Shown here piece after piece: positions 41,676 through 50,176 of a stretch of DNA of 64,000 bases; position 1 is the stretch's first letter, and every line of letters begins with the position of its first letter. Under the pieces are notes generated by a model that was given only the letters and a program-made list of their open reading frames with translations, was not told the DNA's origin and searched no databases. This stretch comes from Rhizobium sullae. GTDB lineage: Bacteria; Pseudomonadota; Alphaproteobacteria; Rhizobiales; Rhizobiaceae. The stretch spans positions 1-64,000 of the forward strand of contig NZ_FWER01000025.1 of the NCBI RefSeq assembly GCF_900169785.1, read 5' to 3'. The position numbers and the translations under genes are program-made.

Positions 41676-42554
41676 ATGCAAGCCAAGCGCAGACGTTCCC
41701 CTGCTGCGACTATCGCGCTCCTGCCGACATGGATCGCAGCGATCTTCATCTATATCGGCACCATGGTCTGGTCCGTGAGGCTGTCGTTCACGGATTCGAC
41801 CATATTTCCTTCGTCCAACTATGTGGGCTTTGCTCAATATGCCAAGCTGTTCCGGACGTCGAGATGGCTCGCATCCCTGGAAAATGTCCTGATATTCGGC
41901 GTGCTCTATGTTGCTGGCTGTCTCGCCCTCGGCTTCGTTCTGGCGGCCTCGCTTGACCGCAAGGTGCGCTTCGAAGCCGTGTTCCGCACCATTTTCCTTT
42001 ACCCCTATGCCATGTCCTTCGTGGTCACCGGCCTCATCTGGCAATGGATACTGAACCCGACCCTCGGCATTCAGGCAAGCGTGCGGGCGTTGGGCTGGCA
42101 GAGTTTCACATTCGACTGGATCGTCAGTCGCGACATGGCGATCTATACCGTCGTCTTCGCTGGCGTCTGGCAGGGGGCAGGCCTCGTCATGGTGATCGCG
42201 CTTTCCGGCATGCGCGGCATCGGCGATGAACAATGGAAGGCCGCACAGATCGACGGCATCCCGATCTGGCGGATCTATCTGTCGATCATCCTGCCGCAGC
42301 TCGGACCAGCACTTGCCGCATCGGGAATGCTGCTCTCCATGGGCGTGATCAAGACCTATGACCTCGTCGTGGCGCTGACCGGCGGCGGACCGGGCACCGC
42401 GACCGAGGTGCCGGCTAAATTCATCATGGACAATCTGTTCGAACGCCAGAATCTCGGCCTGGCGAGCGCGGGCGCCACGGTGCTGGTGCTCTCCGTCGTC
42501 ATGGCCGTCGTCCCGTTTCGTTATGCGCTCTCCATGCGCAGGAGAAGAAGGTGA
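41676..42554 (+). CDS. CUT1-type sugar ABC transporter permease 1
   Basis: A 292-residue permease with six predicted spans. The EAA-type loop is QWKAAQIDGIPIWRIYLSII near residue 190, and GGPGTATEVPAKFIMDNLF is typical of the sugar permeases paired with glucose/mannose-type binding proteins. I chose ATG 41676; a TTG two codons earlier is possible. It overlaps the next gene by four bases (GTGA). Confidence 0.88.
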   Translation: MQAKRRRSPAATIALLPTWIAAIFIYIGTMVWSVRLSFTDSTIFPSSNYVGFAQYAKLFRTSRWLASLENVLIFGVLYVAGCLALGFVLAASLDRKVRFEAVFRTIFLYPYAMSFVVTGLIWQWILNPTLGIQASVRALGWQSFTFDWIVSRDMAIYTVVFAGVWQGAGLVMVIALSGMRGIGDEQWKAAQIDGIPIWRIYLSIILPQLGPALAASGMLLSMGVIKTYDLVVALTGGGPGTATEVPAKFIMDNLFERQNLGLASAGATVLVLSVVMAVVPFRYALSMRRRRR

Positions 42555-43447
42555 GCGCACTGATGGCCACTCTTCACGCCCGCGGCCCGAAACCCTCACG
42601 GCTCACAATCGGCCGCATCGGGCTCTATGCCTTCCTGATCCTTGCGGCGCTGTTTTTCCTTTTGCCGCTCTACACGATGCTCGTCACCTCCTTGAAGACG
42701 ATGGAGGAAATCCGTCAGGGTCGTATCTTCGCACTGCCTGATACGGTCGATTTCGACGCCTGGAAAACCGCCTGGTCAGGGGCCTGCATGGGCACGCAAT
42801 GCCTGGGCGTGCGCGTCGGTTTCTGGAACTCGGTAAAAATCACCGTGCCGGCGGTCGTCATTTCCGTCTTCATCGGCGCGATCAACGGCTATGCTCTTTC
42901 CTTCTGGCGGCCGAAAGGCTCTGGCCTGCTGTTCGGGCTTCTGATGGCCGGCGGCCTGATCCCCTATCAGATCTTCCTCTATCCGCTGGTGCGGCTGCTC
43001 GCCAATGTCAGCCTCTACAATTCGGTGGCCGGAGTCGTCCTGGTCCATGTCATTTTCGGCCTGCCCTTGGTCACGCTGCTCTTCCGCAACTATTTCATGG
43101 CGATCCCCGAAGAGCTCTGCAAAGCGGCTCGCGTCGACGGCGCCGGCTTCTGGCGCATCTTCCTCGAGATCATGCTGCCCATGTCGGCTCCGATGGTCGT
43201 GGTCGCCTCCATCTTCCAGTTCACAGGCATCTGGAACGACTTCCTGATCGGGCTGGTTTTTGCCGGGCGGGACAATCTGCCGATGACGGTTCAGCTCAAC
43301 AACATCGTCAACACGACCATGGGCGAGCGCACCTACAATGTGAACATGGCCGCCACCATCCTCACTGCCTTTGTCCCGCTCGCCATCTATTTTTTCTCCG
43401 GCCGCTGGTTCGTGCGCGGCGTCGCCGCCGGCGCAGTCAAGGGATAA
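42551..43447 (+). CDS. CUT1-type sugar ABC transporter permease 2
   Basis: A 298-residue permease with six predicted spans, starting with GTG inside the stop region of permease 1. The EAA loop ELCKAARVDGAGFWRIFLEI lies near residue 195. Together with permease 1 it makes the channel. The start could also be the ATG four codons later. Confidence 0.88.
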   Translation: MSALMATLHARGPKPSRLTIGRIGLYAFLILAALFFLLPLYTMLVTSLKTMEEIRQGRIFALPDTVDFDAWKTAWSGACMGTQCLGVRVGFWNSVKITVPAVVISVFIGAINGYALSFWRPKGSGLLFGLLMAGGLIPYQIFLYPLVRLLANVSLYNSVAGVVLVHVIFGLPLVTLLFRNYFMAIPEELCKAARVDGAGFWRIFLEIMLPMSAPMVVVASIFQFTGIWNDFLIGLVFAGRDNLPMTVQLNNIVNTTMGERTYNVNMAATILTAFVPLAIYFFSGRWFVRGVAAGAVKG

Positions 43448-43451
43448 TGCC

Positions 43452-44534
43452 ATGCAGCCTGCCGTCTCCATAAAGGATCTCAAGATCGCCTATGGCGATC
43501 ACGCGGTCATCGAAAAGCTGTCCATCGATATCGCGCCACGCGAATTCGTCGTGCTACTGGGGCCGTCCGGCTGCGGAAAATCGACGCTGCTGAACGCCAT
43601 CGCGGGTCTGCAGGACATTGCCGACGGCGAGATGTGGATATCCGGCAAGAACGTTACCTGGGACGAGCCGAAGGACCGCGGCATCGGCATGGTCTTCCAG
43701 TCCTACGCGCTATATCCCCGCATGACGGTCCGCAAGAACCTGTCCTTCGGCCTGCGTGTTGCGGGCTTGCCCAAAGCCGAAATCGAAGCGCGCGTCGCCC
43801 GCACCGCATCGCTTCTGCATCTCGACAAGCTGCTCGACCGAAGACCATCGGAGCTGTCCGGCGGCCAGCGCCAGCGCGTCGCGATTGGCCGCGCCCTGGT
43901 GCGGGAGGTGGACGTCTTCCTGTTTGACGAGCCACTCTCCAACCTTGACGCCAAGCTGCGCAACGAATTGCGCGTCGAGATCAAGAAGCTGCATCAGAGC
44001 CTTGGCAATACGATGATCTATGTGACGCACGACCAGGTCGAGGCGCTCACCCTCGCTGATCGCATCGCGATCATGAAGGACGGCGTGATCCAGCAGCTCG
44101 CCGCTCCATCCGAGATCTACCATCGCCCGGCCAATCTCTTCGTCGCGGGCTTCATCGGCGCGCCGGCGATGAATTTCATCGAGGGCAGGATCGCCCTCGA
44201 GACCGGCATACCCGTCTTCGAAAGCAACGGACTGAGGATCGATCTTTCCGGCTATCCTTTTCTGACCTCCATCAAGGCCGGCCCGACCACGCTCGGCATC
44301 CGGCCGGAACATCTCGCGCCCGACGGAGCGGCAAGGGGTTGGCCCACCATTTTGGGCACCGTCTCCGTTGTCGAGCCAATGGGCGCGGACACGGTGATCT
44401 GGTTCGATTGGGCCGGCGACAGCCTGTCCTGCCGGGTGATGGGCGATGTGGCTTTTGCGCCGAAGACGCGGATCGCGCCTGGTCTCGATATCGCCAAGAT
44501 CTCCCTTTTCGACGCCCATGGCGCCCGCCTTTAA
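43452..44534 (+). CDS. CUT1-type sugar ABC transporter, ATP-binding protein
   Basis: A 360-residue MalK-like ATPase with Walker [10 protein letters not shown], signature [15 protein letters not shown], Walker [16 protein letters not shown] and a C-terminal TOBE region (GIRPEHLAP). ATG 43452 lies four bases after the permease stop. It completes the importer encoded from 40372. Confidence 0.92.
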   Translation: MQPAVSIKDLKIAYGDHAVIEKLSIDIAPREFVVLLGPSGCGKSTLLNAIAGLQDIADGEMWISGKNVTWDEPKDRGIGMVFQSYALYPRMTVRKNLSFGLRVAGLPKAEIEARVARTASLLHLDKLLDRRPSELSGGQRQRVAIGRALVREVDVFLFDEPLSNLDAKLRNELRVEIKKLHQSLGNTMIYVTHDQVEALTLADRIAIMKDGVIQQLAAPSEIYHRPANLFVAGFIGAPAMNFIEGRIALETGIPVFESNGLRIDLSGYPFLTSIKAGPTTLGIRPEHLAPDGAARGWPTILGTVSVVEPMGADTVIWFDWAGDSLSCRVMGDVAFAPKTRIAPGLDIAKISLFDAHGARL

Positions 44535-44564
44535 CACTGCCTTCAGTTCATACGGAAATTGTTC

Positions 44565-46244
44565 ATGTCTCAGACTGTCTACGATGCGTTGGTGATCGGT
44601 TCTGGCGCGGCAGGCTCCTTCGCCGCCAAGGAACTGACAGCACAAGGCCTGTCAGTGCTGCTGCTCGAGGCAGGCCGTGCCGTGACGCAAGATGACTTCG
44701 ATCCCGCCCGCAAGAAGGAGCCGGCCAGTAGCATCAATATCTGGGAGCGGGCGCGCGCCACGATCAAGGGCCAGCCTATTCAGGCCCGTGCGGCCTTCTT
44801 TACGGAACGTTTCAGCCACTTCTTCGTCAACGACCGGAAAAACCCTTATACGACCCCCAAGGATGCGCCGTTCCTGTGGATTCGCGGCCGCCAGGCCGGC
44901 GGCCGTCTGCACAGTTTCGGCCGTGTGTTGCTGCGTTGGACCGACGATGATTTCAAGATCAGGTCCCGGACGGGCAAAGGCGTCGACTGGCCCGTTTCCT
45001 ACGACGAACTCGCACCCTACTACGCCGAAGTCGAATCCTGCCTCGGGCTCTATGGCAATAAGGACGGCGTTGAGACCTTGCCGGACGGCATCTATGCGCA
45101 TCCGGCCGACCTGACGCCTGCCGAAGAGATCTTCAAGAAAGAGGTGGAAGGCCGCTGGCCCGAGCGGCGCGTCGTCTCCTGGCGCTATATCGCCCCGGAC
45201 GCAGAGCGCACGCCGAAGCCCTTGCGCGAGGCGCTTGCAACCGGTCGCCTTACCATACGCCATGACGCCATCGTCCGCCGCATCACGACGGACGACAGGA
45301 ATGGCCGGGCGACCGGCGCGGAATTCATCGACCGGCTAACGGGCGACGTAGAGAATGTGCACGCTACGCTCGTGGTGCTTGCGGCATCGCCCATTGAAAG
45401 CGTCCGGCTGCTTCTCAACTCTGCATCCGCCAGACACCCCGAGGGGCTGGGGAACAGCTCAGGCACGCTCGGGCGCTATCTCATGGACCAGCTTCCCTGC
45501 CTGGCCTTCGGTTCCTTCCCGAAGGCCAGAGGCTGGGCCCACGATGCCTCTGCCCCGACCGATCCATTCTATAATCCCTCCGGTGGCATTTTCATTCCGC
45601 GATTCGGCAGGGGTGACGCCGGCCGTGGCGATTTCGATTATCAGGGCAGCGTCGGGCGCTCACCGACCCCTGGTGATCAGCCCTCCCGGCTTGCTTTCTT
45701 CGGGTTCGGCCGCATGCTGCCCAATGCGGACAATCGCATCACACTCGATGCCCGGCGCAGGGACGCCTGGAATATTCCTGTCCCCCACATACGCTGCGCC
45801 ATGTATGATGAGGAGCGCGCATTGCTGGCCCAGCAGGAAGAAACGATGATCGATCTGGTGCAGGCGGTCGGCGGTGAGCTTGAATTCATCGGCTCGCCCA
45901 CTGGGCTCAAGGAAATGGGGCGCGGCGCCTTCCCCGACGCCGATCCCTTCAGCCGCTTCATGTTCCGCAAGTGGTTCCGCAAGACCATGTGCGTGGGCGC
46001 CGCAATTCATGAAACAGGCGGCGCGCGGATGGGGGATGACCCTGAGAAATCGGTGCTCAATCCCTACAACCAGCTCTGGGATGCACCCAATGTCATCGTC
46101 ACGGACGCCAGCGCTTTTCCCGGCAGCGGCATCGCCGGCACGACACTCACTGTCATGGCATTGACGATCCGCGCCTGTCGGAATCACGGACCAATACTGA
46201 GGGAAACGCGTAGACAATCTACGGCGACCAGCGACGCAAAATGA
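44565..46244 (+). CDS. GMC-family FAD-dependent sugar oxidoreductase
   Basis: A 559-residue flavoprotein. The N-terminal FAD motif is ALVIGSGAAGSFAAKELTAQ, and the C-terminal GMC block has AIHETGGARMGDDP and the histidine-asparagine active-site region near DASAFPGSGIAGTTLT. It matches the glucoside/gluconate/polyol dehydrogenase branch, which uses quinones or cytochromes rather than oxygen. No signal peptide is seen, so it is probably cytoplasmic or carried by a partner. Last gene of the operon with the importer and TIM barrel. It likely oxidises the imported sugar, perhaps at C3. Confidence 0.85.
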   Translation: MSQTVYDALVIGSGAAGSFAAKELTAQGLSVLLLEAGRAVTQDDFDPARKKEPASSINIWERARATIKGQPIQARAAFFTERFSHFFVNDRKNPYTTPKDAPFLWIRGRQAGGRLHSFGRVLLRWTDDDFKIRSRTGKGVDWPVSYDELAPYYAEVESCLGLYGNKDGVETLPDGIYAHPADLTPAEEIFKKEVEGRWPERRVVSWRYIAPDAERTPKPLREALATGRLTIRHDAIVRRITTDDRNGRATGAEFIDRLTGDVENVHATLVVLAASPIESVRLLLNSASARHPEGLGNSSGTLGRYLMDQLPCLAFGSFPKARGWAHDASAPTDPFYNPSGGIFIPRFGRGDAGRGDFDYQGSVGRSPTPGDQPSRLAFFGFGRMLPNADNRITLDARRRDAWNIPVPHIRCAMYDEERALLAQQEETMIDLVQAVGGELEFIGSPTGLKEMGRGAFPDADPFSRFMFRKWFRKTMCVGAAIHETGGARMGDDPEKSVLNPYNQLWDAPNVIVTDASAFPGSGIAGTTLTVMALTIRACRNHGPILRETRRQSTATSDAK

Positions 46245-46608
46245 TAACCCCTTAGGGGGACTAGCGTAGCGATAACTTAAGGCCTTACCGCGGCGAAATA
46301 TTCGGGCCGTCAACGATTGTCCGTTTCTTGCACCCATCCATTGCGGGATGTCCCGTTTGGCATGAAGCTCGCGCCATATGTCAGATATCCTGCCTGGTCA
46401 GTGATCCTGTCGCACCTCGTTCGCAGGCCGCGACCTTGGTGAGGCGCGCAGGTGACGCTGACGCGTTTACGCCCGGCGGGCGAGATCTTTCGCCGCCGGC
46501 TCACGCCAAAGTGGCTCATCGTCCGACCGGTGTGGAGCGGGACGGGCAGCTACGCGCCGCAACTCTTCGTAAGCTTTGGCCTTGGTCCGCGTTGATCGGG
46601 AAAGCCGG
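46245..46608. other. Intergenic region without a recognised gene
   Basis: 364 bases between the GMC gene and the convergent LysR gene. A short CCCCTTAGGGG palindrome lies at about 46247-46257, just after the GMC stop, and may be a weak terminator. Short open frames on both strands show no family resemblance. Confidence 0.3.
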
Positions 46609-47523
46609 CTACGTTTCAGACTTCAGCTTCTGACCGACGGTTCGAACCACCTCCAGGAAGTTCCGCAGGGCTTTTCGTGCGCCTCGCGGTTGCCATCCGA
46701 TAGCCATTTCCCAGGCAACGTCCGCAGGTGTGTCAACCAGTGGGATAAATGCTACGCCAGCGATCCTCATCGTCGTCGCGCCCGTGGGCACCAACGACAC
46801 GCCCAACCCGGCGGCGACCAAACTCAAAATTGTATGCATCTGCCGTGCTTCCTGGACGATGTTTGGTACGAACCCCGCCGCCCTGCAGGCATTTGTAATC
46901 TTCCCGTGAAGCGTCGGGCCTTGCTGGTGGGGAAACATAATGAAATCGTGTCCAGCCAGATCAGCAAGCCGACAGAAGTTCAACGCAGCGAGTGGATGAT
47001 GCGATGGCACTGCGACAATCAGCTTGTCCCGGTGGATCAGTTCCACCGCGAGGCCATCGACGGTCTTGATCGGTGGATGGAAGAAGCCAAGGTCGATATC
47101 ACCGCCCGCAAGGCCGGCCAGTTGCGCCTCCGTGGGACGTTCATCGAGGCGAATTGTCGTATCGGGCCAAATCTCATGGAAGGCGCGAATGGCCTGAGGA
47201 AGCAGACGGTAGAGAGCTGCGGAAACAAAGGCGATGGAAATCTGGGCAAGGTCGTCTGAAGCCGCGCGGCGGGCCAAACGAACGGCGTCTTCAGATTGCG
47301 CGATCGTTCGACGAGCCTCCTCCAGAAACACGCGCCCGGCTGCGGTGAGGCGCACCGCGCGTTGGGTCCGCTCGAATAGCGGAAATCCCAAGCGCTCCTC
47401 AAGCCTCTTGATCGATTGGCTAAGTGGCGGTTGCGCCATGCCGAGTCGGGCGGCGGCGCGTCCGAAATGCAGTTCTTCGGCCACGGCAATGAAATGCCGC
47501 ATATGGAGCAGGCTGGTCATCAT
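46609..47523 (-). CDS. LysR-family transcriptional regulator
   Basis: A 304-residue regulator with the N-terminal winged helix (HMRHFIAVAEELHFGRAAAR, then PPLSQSIKRLEERLGFPLFER) and a type 2 periplasmic-binding effector domain. The start is one of two tandem ATGs at 47523 and 47520. It is divergent from the alpha/beta hydrolase gene at 47643, the classic arrangement of a LysR regulator and its target. Confidence 0.9.
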   Translation of the reverse strand: MMTSLLHMRHFIAVAEELHFGRAAARLGMAQPPLSQSIKRLEERLGFPLFERTQRAVRLTAAGRVFLEEARRTIAQSEDAVRLARRAASDDLAQISIAFVSAALYRLLPQAIRAFHEIWPDTTIRLDERPTEAQLAGLAGGDIDLGFFHPPIKTVDGLAVELIHRDKLIVAVPSHHPLAALNFCRLADLAGHDFIMFPHQQGPTLHGKITNACRAAGFVPNIVQEARQMHTILSLVAAGLGVSLVPTGATTMRIAGVAFIPLVDTPADVAWEMAIGWQPRGARKALRNFLEVVRTVGQKLKSET

Positions 47524-47642
47524 ATCGCAGGAATATCAATAAACACTGTTTTGATATTGGAAACGTCTGCCCGTCGCAACGATTTAGAGTCGATCCAGCC
47601 GAAGCCACCCTTGGCTGGGCCACGATTTTGAAGGAGCAGACC

Positions 47643-48716
47643 ATGCAAAGACTCGCTGTTTACTGCGCTACCATCGCAGCCACCTTCGGTGCTGTGCCTG
47701 CACTCGCAGAAGTCGAACGCAAGGATTTCCGGATAAATGCCGCACCCGATATCGAACTGGCCATCCGCGAAGTCCAAAATACAGGGCCAAAGCGCAATGG
47801 GTCGCCGATCGTCCTTGTCCATGGAGCGCGGGTGCCGGGTATTGCCTCGTTCGATCTGCCGGTCGAAGGAGGATCGCTGGCTGCTGAGTTGGCAACCAGA
47901 GGATATCGAGTGTTCATTGTCGACGCCCGTGGCTACGGAGGATCGGACCGTCCAGGACAGGATGGTCCACAGGAGGGCAGGCCGCTGACCCATTCCAACG
48001 AAGTCGCCCGCGACATCGATGCTGTGGTCGAGGCTATCCGGGATCGGACTGGCAGCCGGCAAGTAAGCTTGCTCGGCTGGGCCACCGGCGGGCACTGGGC
48101 AGGCATGTACGCGTCTCTTTTCCCGGAAAAGGTCAGCCACCTGGTCATCTACAACTCGCTTTACGGTGCCACCTCTGGACATCCCACACTTGGCGCAGAC
48201 AGCGAGAACGCCGACCCGCATGATCGCCGTCGCTTCAATGTTGCGAAATTCGGGGCCTACCGATTGAACACGGCCGCTTCACTCATGCCCTCCTGGGACA
48301 AATCCATTCCTGCCGACGACAAGCAGAGCTGGCGTGGTCCGGCGGTGGTCGAAGCCTATCAACACGCGGCGTTTGCCTCCGATCCGATAGCTGACGATCG
48401 GGAGCCAGCTGCATTCCGCTCCCCTTCCGGTGCGATGGAAGACAGCTTCTATCTTGCCTCCGGCAGGCAGCTTTGGGACGCTGCGTCGATTACCGCACGC
48501 GTGCTGATCATCCGTTCCGAGAACGATTTTTGGAGCCGTCCTGAGGACGTAACGACGCTGGAAGGCCACCTCGTCAATGCTGCCCGCGTCCGTAGCGTGA
48601 CGATTCCTGACGCCACGCATTATGTCCACCTCGATCGTTCGGAGCGTGGCCGTTCGCAATTCATCGCGGAAGTGGTGAGTTTGCTTTCGGAATCCGTCAA
48701 CACCGCTAGCCCGTGA
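47643..48716 (+). CDS. Exported alpha/beta-hydrolase-fold protein lacking the usual serine nucleophile
   Basis: A 357-residue protein with a signal peptide (residues 1-22, cut after ALA) and the alpha/beta hydrolase fold. It has the oxyanion HG (VLVHGAR, residue 60), VDARGYGGSDRP, an acid in RSENDFW and the catalytic-type histidine in ATHYVHLD. The nucleophile elbow reads GWATGG (145-150), with Ala147 where the family has Ser. It may therefore be non-hydrolytic or use another mechanism. AAGGAG precedes ATG 47643. The divergent LysR gene probably controls it. Confidence 0.8.
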   Translation: MQRLAVYCATIAATFGAVPALAEVERKDFRINAAPDIELAIREVQNTGPKRNGSPIVLVHGARVPGIASFDLPVEGGSLAAELATRGYRVFIVDARGYGGSDRPGQDGPQEGRPLTHSNEVARDIDAVVEAIRDRTGSRQVSLLGWATGGHWAGMYASLFPEKVSHLVIYNSLYGATSGHPTLGADSENADPHDRRRFNVAKFGAYRLNTAASLMPSWDKSIPADDKQSWRGPAVVEAYQHAAFASDPIADDREPAAFRSPSGAMEDSFYLASGRQLWDAASITARVLIIRSENDFWSRPEDVTTLEGHLVNAARVRSVTIPDATHYVHLDRSERGRSQFIAEVVSLLSESVNTASP

Positions 48717-49344
48717 GTTCATGCTCAACGGCTGCCCCTGGCTCAGAGAGGCTCTAAGCAACGTCCAAATCCCCGTCAGGTCAGGCCCCGGTGCCAGCGA
48801 CGGTCGCAGCAGACGAGATAAGTAAATCCCGACGGAAAAATTTCGAGTTGGATTGGGATTCGCATATCGAGCTCCCCTTCGTTTGTTCGGTGGCATAGGA
48901 GGGCGAGATTGTTAAGGCCGCAGGCCTGCAAGGGACGTTGGCGCCAAACCACAGAATGATTGGTGGTTTGCGCTGCATACAGCGGTCGATCGGATCCATG
49001 AATGGAACACCCATAGGCAAACACAAGGATGTGCCCATGGATCTTTTCACACCACGTCACTTTGAAGGATCCGGTCGGCACATTATCTAGCGCATGCGCC
49101 TCGACAGACGATATCCCTAGATTCCTCCTCAGAGCCAGCTCGTTTCGGGAGCAGATTTTGAGGATTGATCTAAGAGATCGTTTGAAAACGGGATGGCGGT
49201 TGAGGCGGCCATGATTCAAGCTTCTGATGTGAAAAGCAGCGAATTGGGCGTGGATGGCTGTCGGTCTTGGGCTTCCTCAGTCGTCCTTTGTCAGACGAGG
49301 CGACACCTTGTCGATTGAAAATGACACCTTGGAGATTGGAAAAC
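48717..49344. other. Region with a possible relic of a Tat-exported protein
   Basis: No intact gene is convincing. On the minus strand near 48781-48864 a frame reads SNSKFFRRDLLISSAATVAG and then stops. This looks exactly like a twin-arginine signal peptide, but it has no in-frame start close by and no mature protein follows. The remaining 480 bases towards 49344 show no recognisable coding. Confidence 0.35.
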
Positions 49345-49782
49345 ATGGCGCTCAAGCGAATGGACAACGTAGGAATCGTCGTCGAAGACCTCGGAGTGAC
49401 GATTGATTTCTTTCGCGAACTCGGCCTCGAGCTCGAAGGGCGGGCCACGATCGAAGGAGAATGGGCTGGACGCGTCACAGGACTGGGCGATCAGCATGTC
49501 GAGATTGCCATGATGCGAACACCGGACGGCCACAGCCGCCTCGAGCTCTCCCGCTTCCTCACGCCGCCTGTCGTCGCAGATCACCGCAACGACCCAGTCA
49601 ACGCCCTAGGCTACCTCCGCGTCATGTTCACCGTGGACGACATCGACGAGACGCTTGAAAGGCTCCGCAGGCGCGGTGCGCAGCTCGTAGGCGAAGTAGT
49701 CCAGTATAAAGACGCGTACCGGCTCTGCTATATCCGTGGGCCCGAAGGGCTTCTCATCGGACTCGCCCAAGAACTCAGCTGA
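49345..49782 (+). CDS. VOC-family (glyoxalase/bleomycin resistance-type) protein
   Basis: A 145-residue protein with two beta-alpha-beta-beta-beta modules of the vicinal oxygen chelate fold (MDNVGIVVEDLGVTIDFFRE, then RVMFTVDDIDETLERLRRRG and YIRGPEGLLIGLAQ). Members are metal-dependent lyases, dioxygenases or binding proteins. The first metal position appears to be Asn (DNVGIVV) instead of the common His, while Glu in the last strand is replaced by Gly-Leu, so metal binding is uncertain. GGAGATTGG precedes ATG 49345. It is a single gene. Confidence 0.8.
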   Translation: MALKRMDNVGIVVEDLGVTIDFFRELGLELEGRATIEGEWAGRVTGLGDQHVEIAMMRTPDGHSRLELSRFLTPPVVADHRNDPVNALGYLRVMFTVDDIDETLERLRRRGAQLVGEVVQYKDAYRLCYIRGPEGLLIGLAQELS

Positions 49783-49849
49783 GGGCTATACGAAGGACTA
49801 ATGTCAGCGAGCGCGTCCGAGGCCGACCGCCCAGTTCGAGGTCCATCCC

Positions 49850-50063
49850 TCCACGGTCGGCCCCGTGCCGTCCGCCCTCGGCAATCGCGATCGCGTGCTT
49901 GGCCTTCGACACATCGACACCGACGTAAAAAACGCTATCTTGCTTCATGGCCCATCCTTTCTTTGCTGGGGATAGGCTCGGCACTCCCGAGCAACCCCCG
50001 TTTGCTTCTAAGCCTGCAAAGACTAAGGGCGGGCCGCCGCTCACACCATGGTCATAACGTCTA
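49850..50063 (-). mobile_element. IS110-family element, 5' relic with end sequence
   Basis: On the minus strand a reading frame starting at ATG 49950 encodes MKQDSVFYVGVDVSKAKHAI, the DEDD-type N-terminus of IS110 transposases. It is lost after about 28 residues. Upstream of it, at 50023-50063, lies the putative element end that is also found at 37984-38022. Only about 200 bases of the element remain, so it cannot move. Confidence 0.65.
50023..50063 (+). repeat. IS110-end-like sequence, copy 2
   Basis: Matches 37984-38022: CTAAGGG, CGGGCCG, then CTCACACCATGGTCATAACG and TCTA, differing by one substitution, a missing G and a three-base insertion. It lies 73 bases upstream of the truncated IS110 transposase start. 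Confidence 0.55.
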
Positions 50064-50138
50064 AGGCTTGCCTCCTAACGCAGTGCGGCGGCTCACTATC
50101 CAGCCATGCTCACCACTGACCGGCGTCGAAGAGCAGAC

Positions 50139-50171
50139 GAACGGCCGCTGAAAAGCCCTATCAGGCCGTTC
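50139..50171 (-). terminator. Hairpin after the exonuclease gene
   Basis: GAACGGCC (50139-50146) pairs with GGCCGTTC (50164-50171) around a 17-base loop, a few bases beyond the exonuclease stop at 50177. There is no T run on the minus strand, so it is a possible, not a proven, terminator. Confidence 0.4.
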
Positions 50172-50176
50172 TTCCA

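Noticed and set aside
48776-49219. 147-codon open frame on the minus strand as a hypothetical protein
   Set aside because: Low-quality composition, no clear start signal, and it overlaps the Tat-signal relic in another frame. Only the relic is reported.
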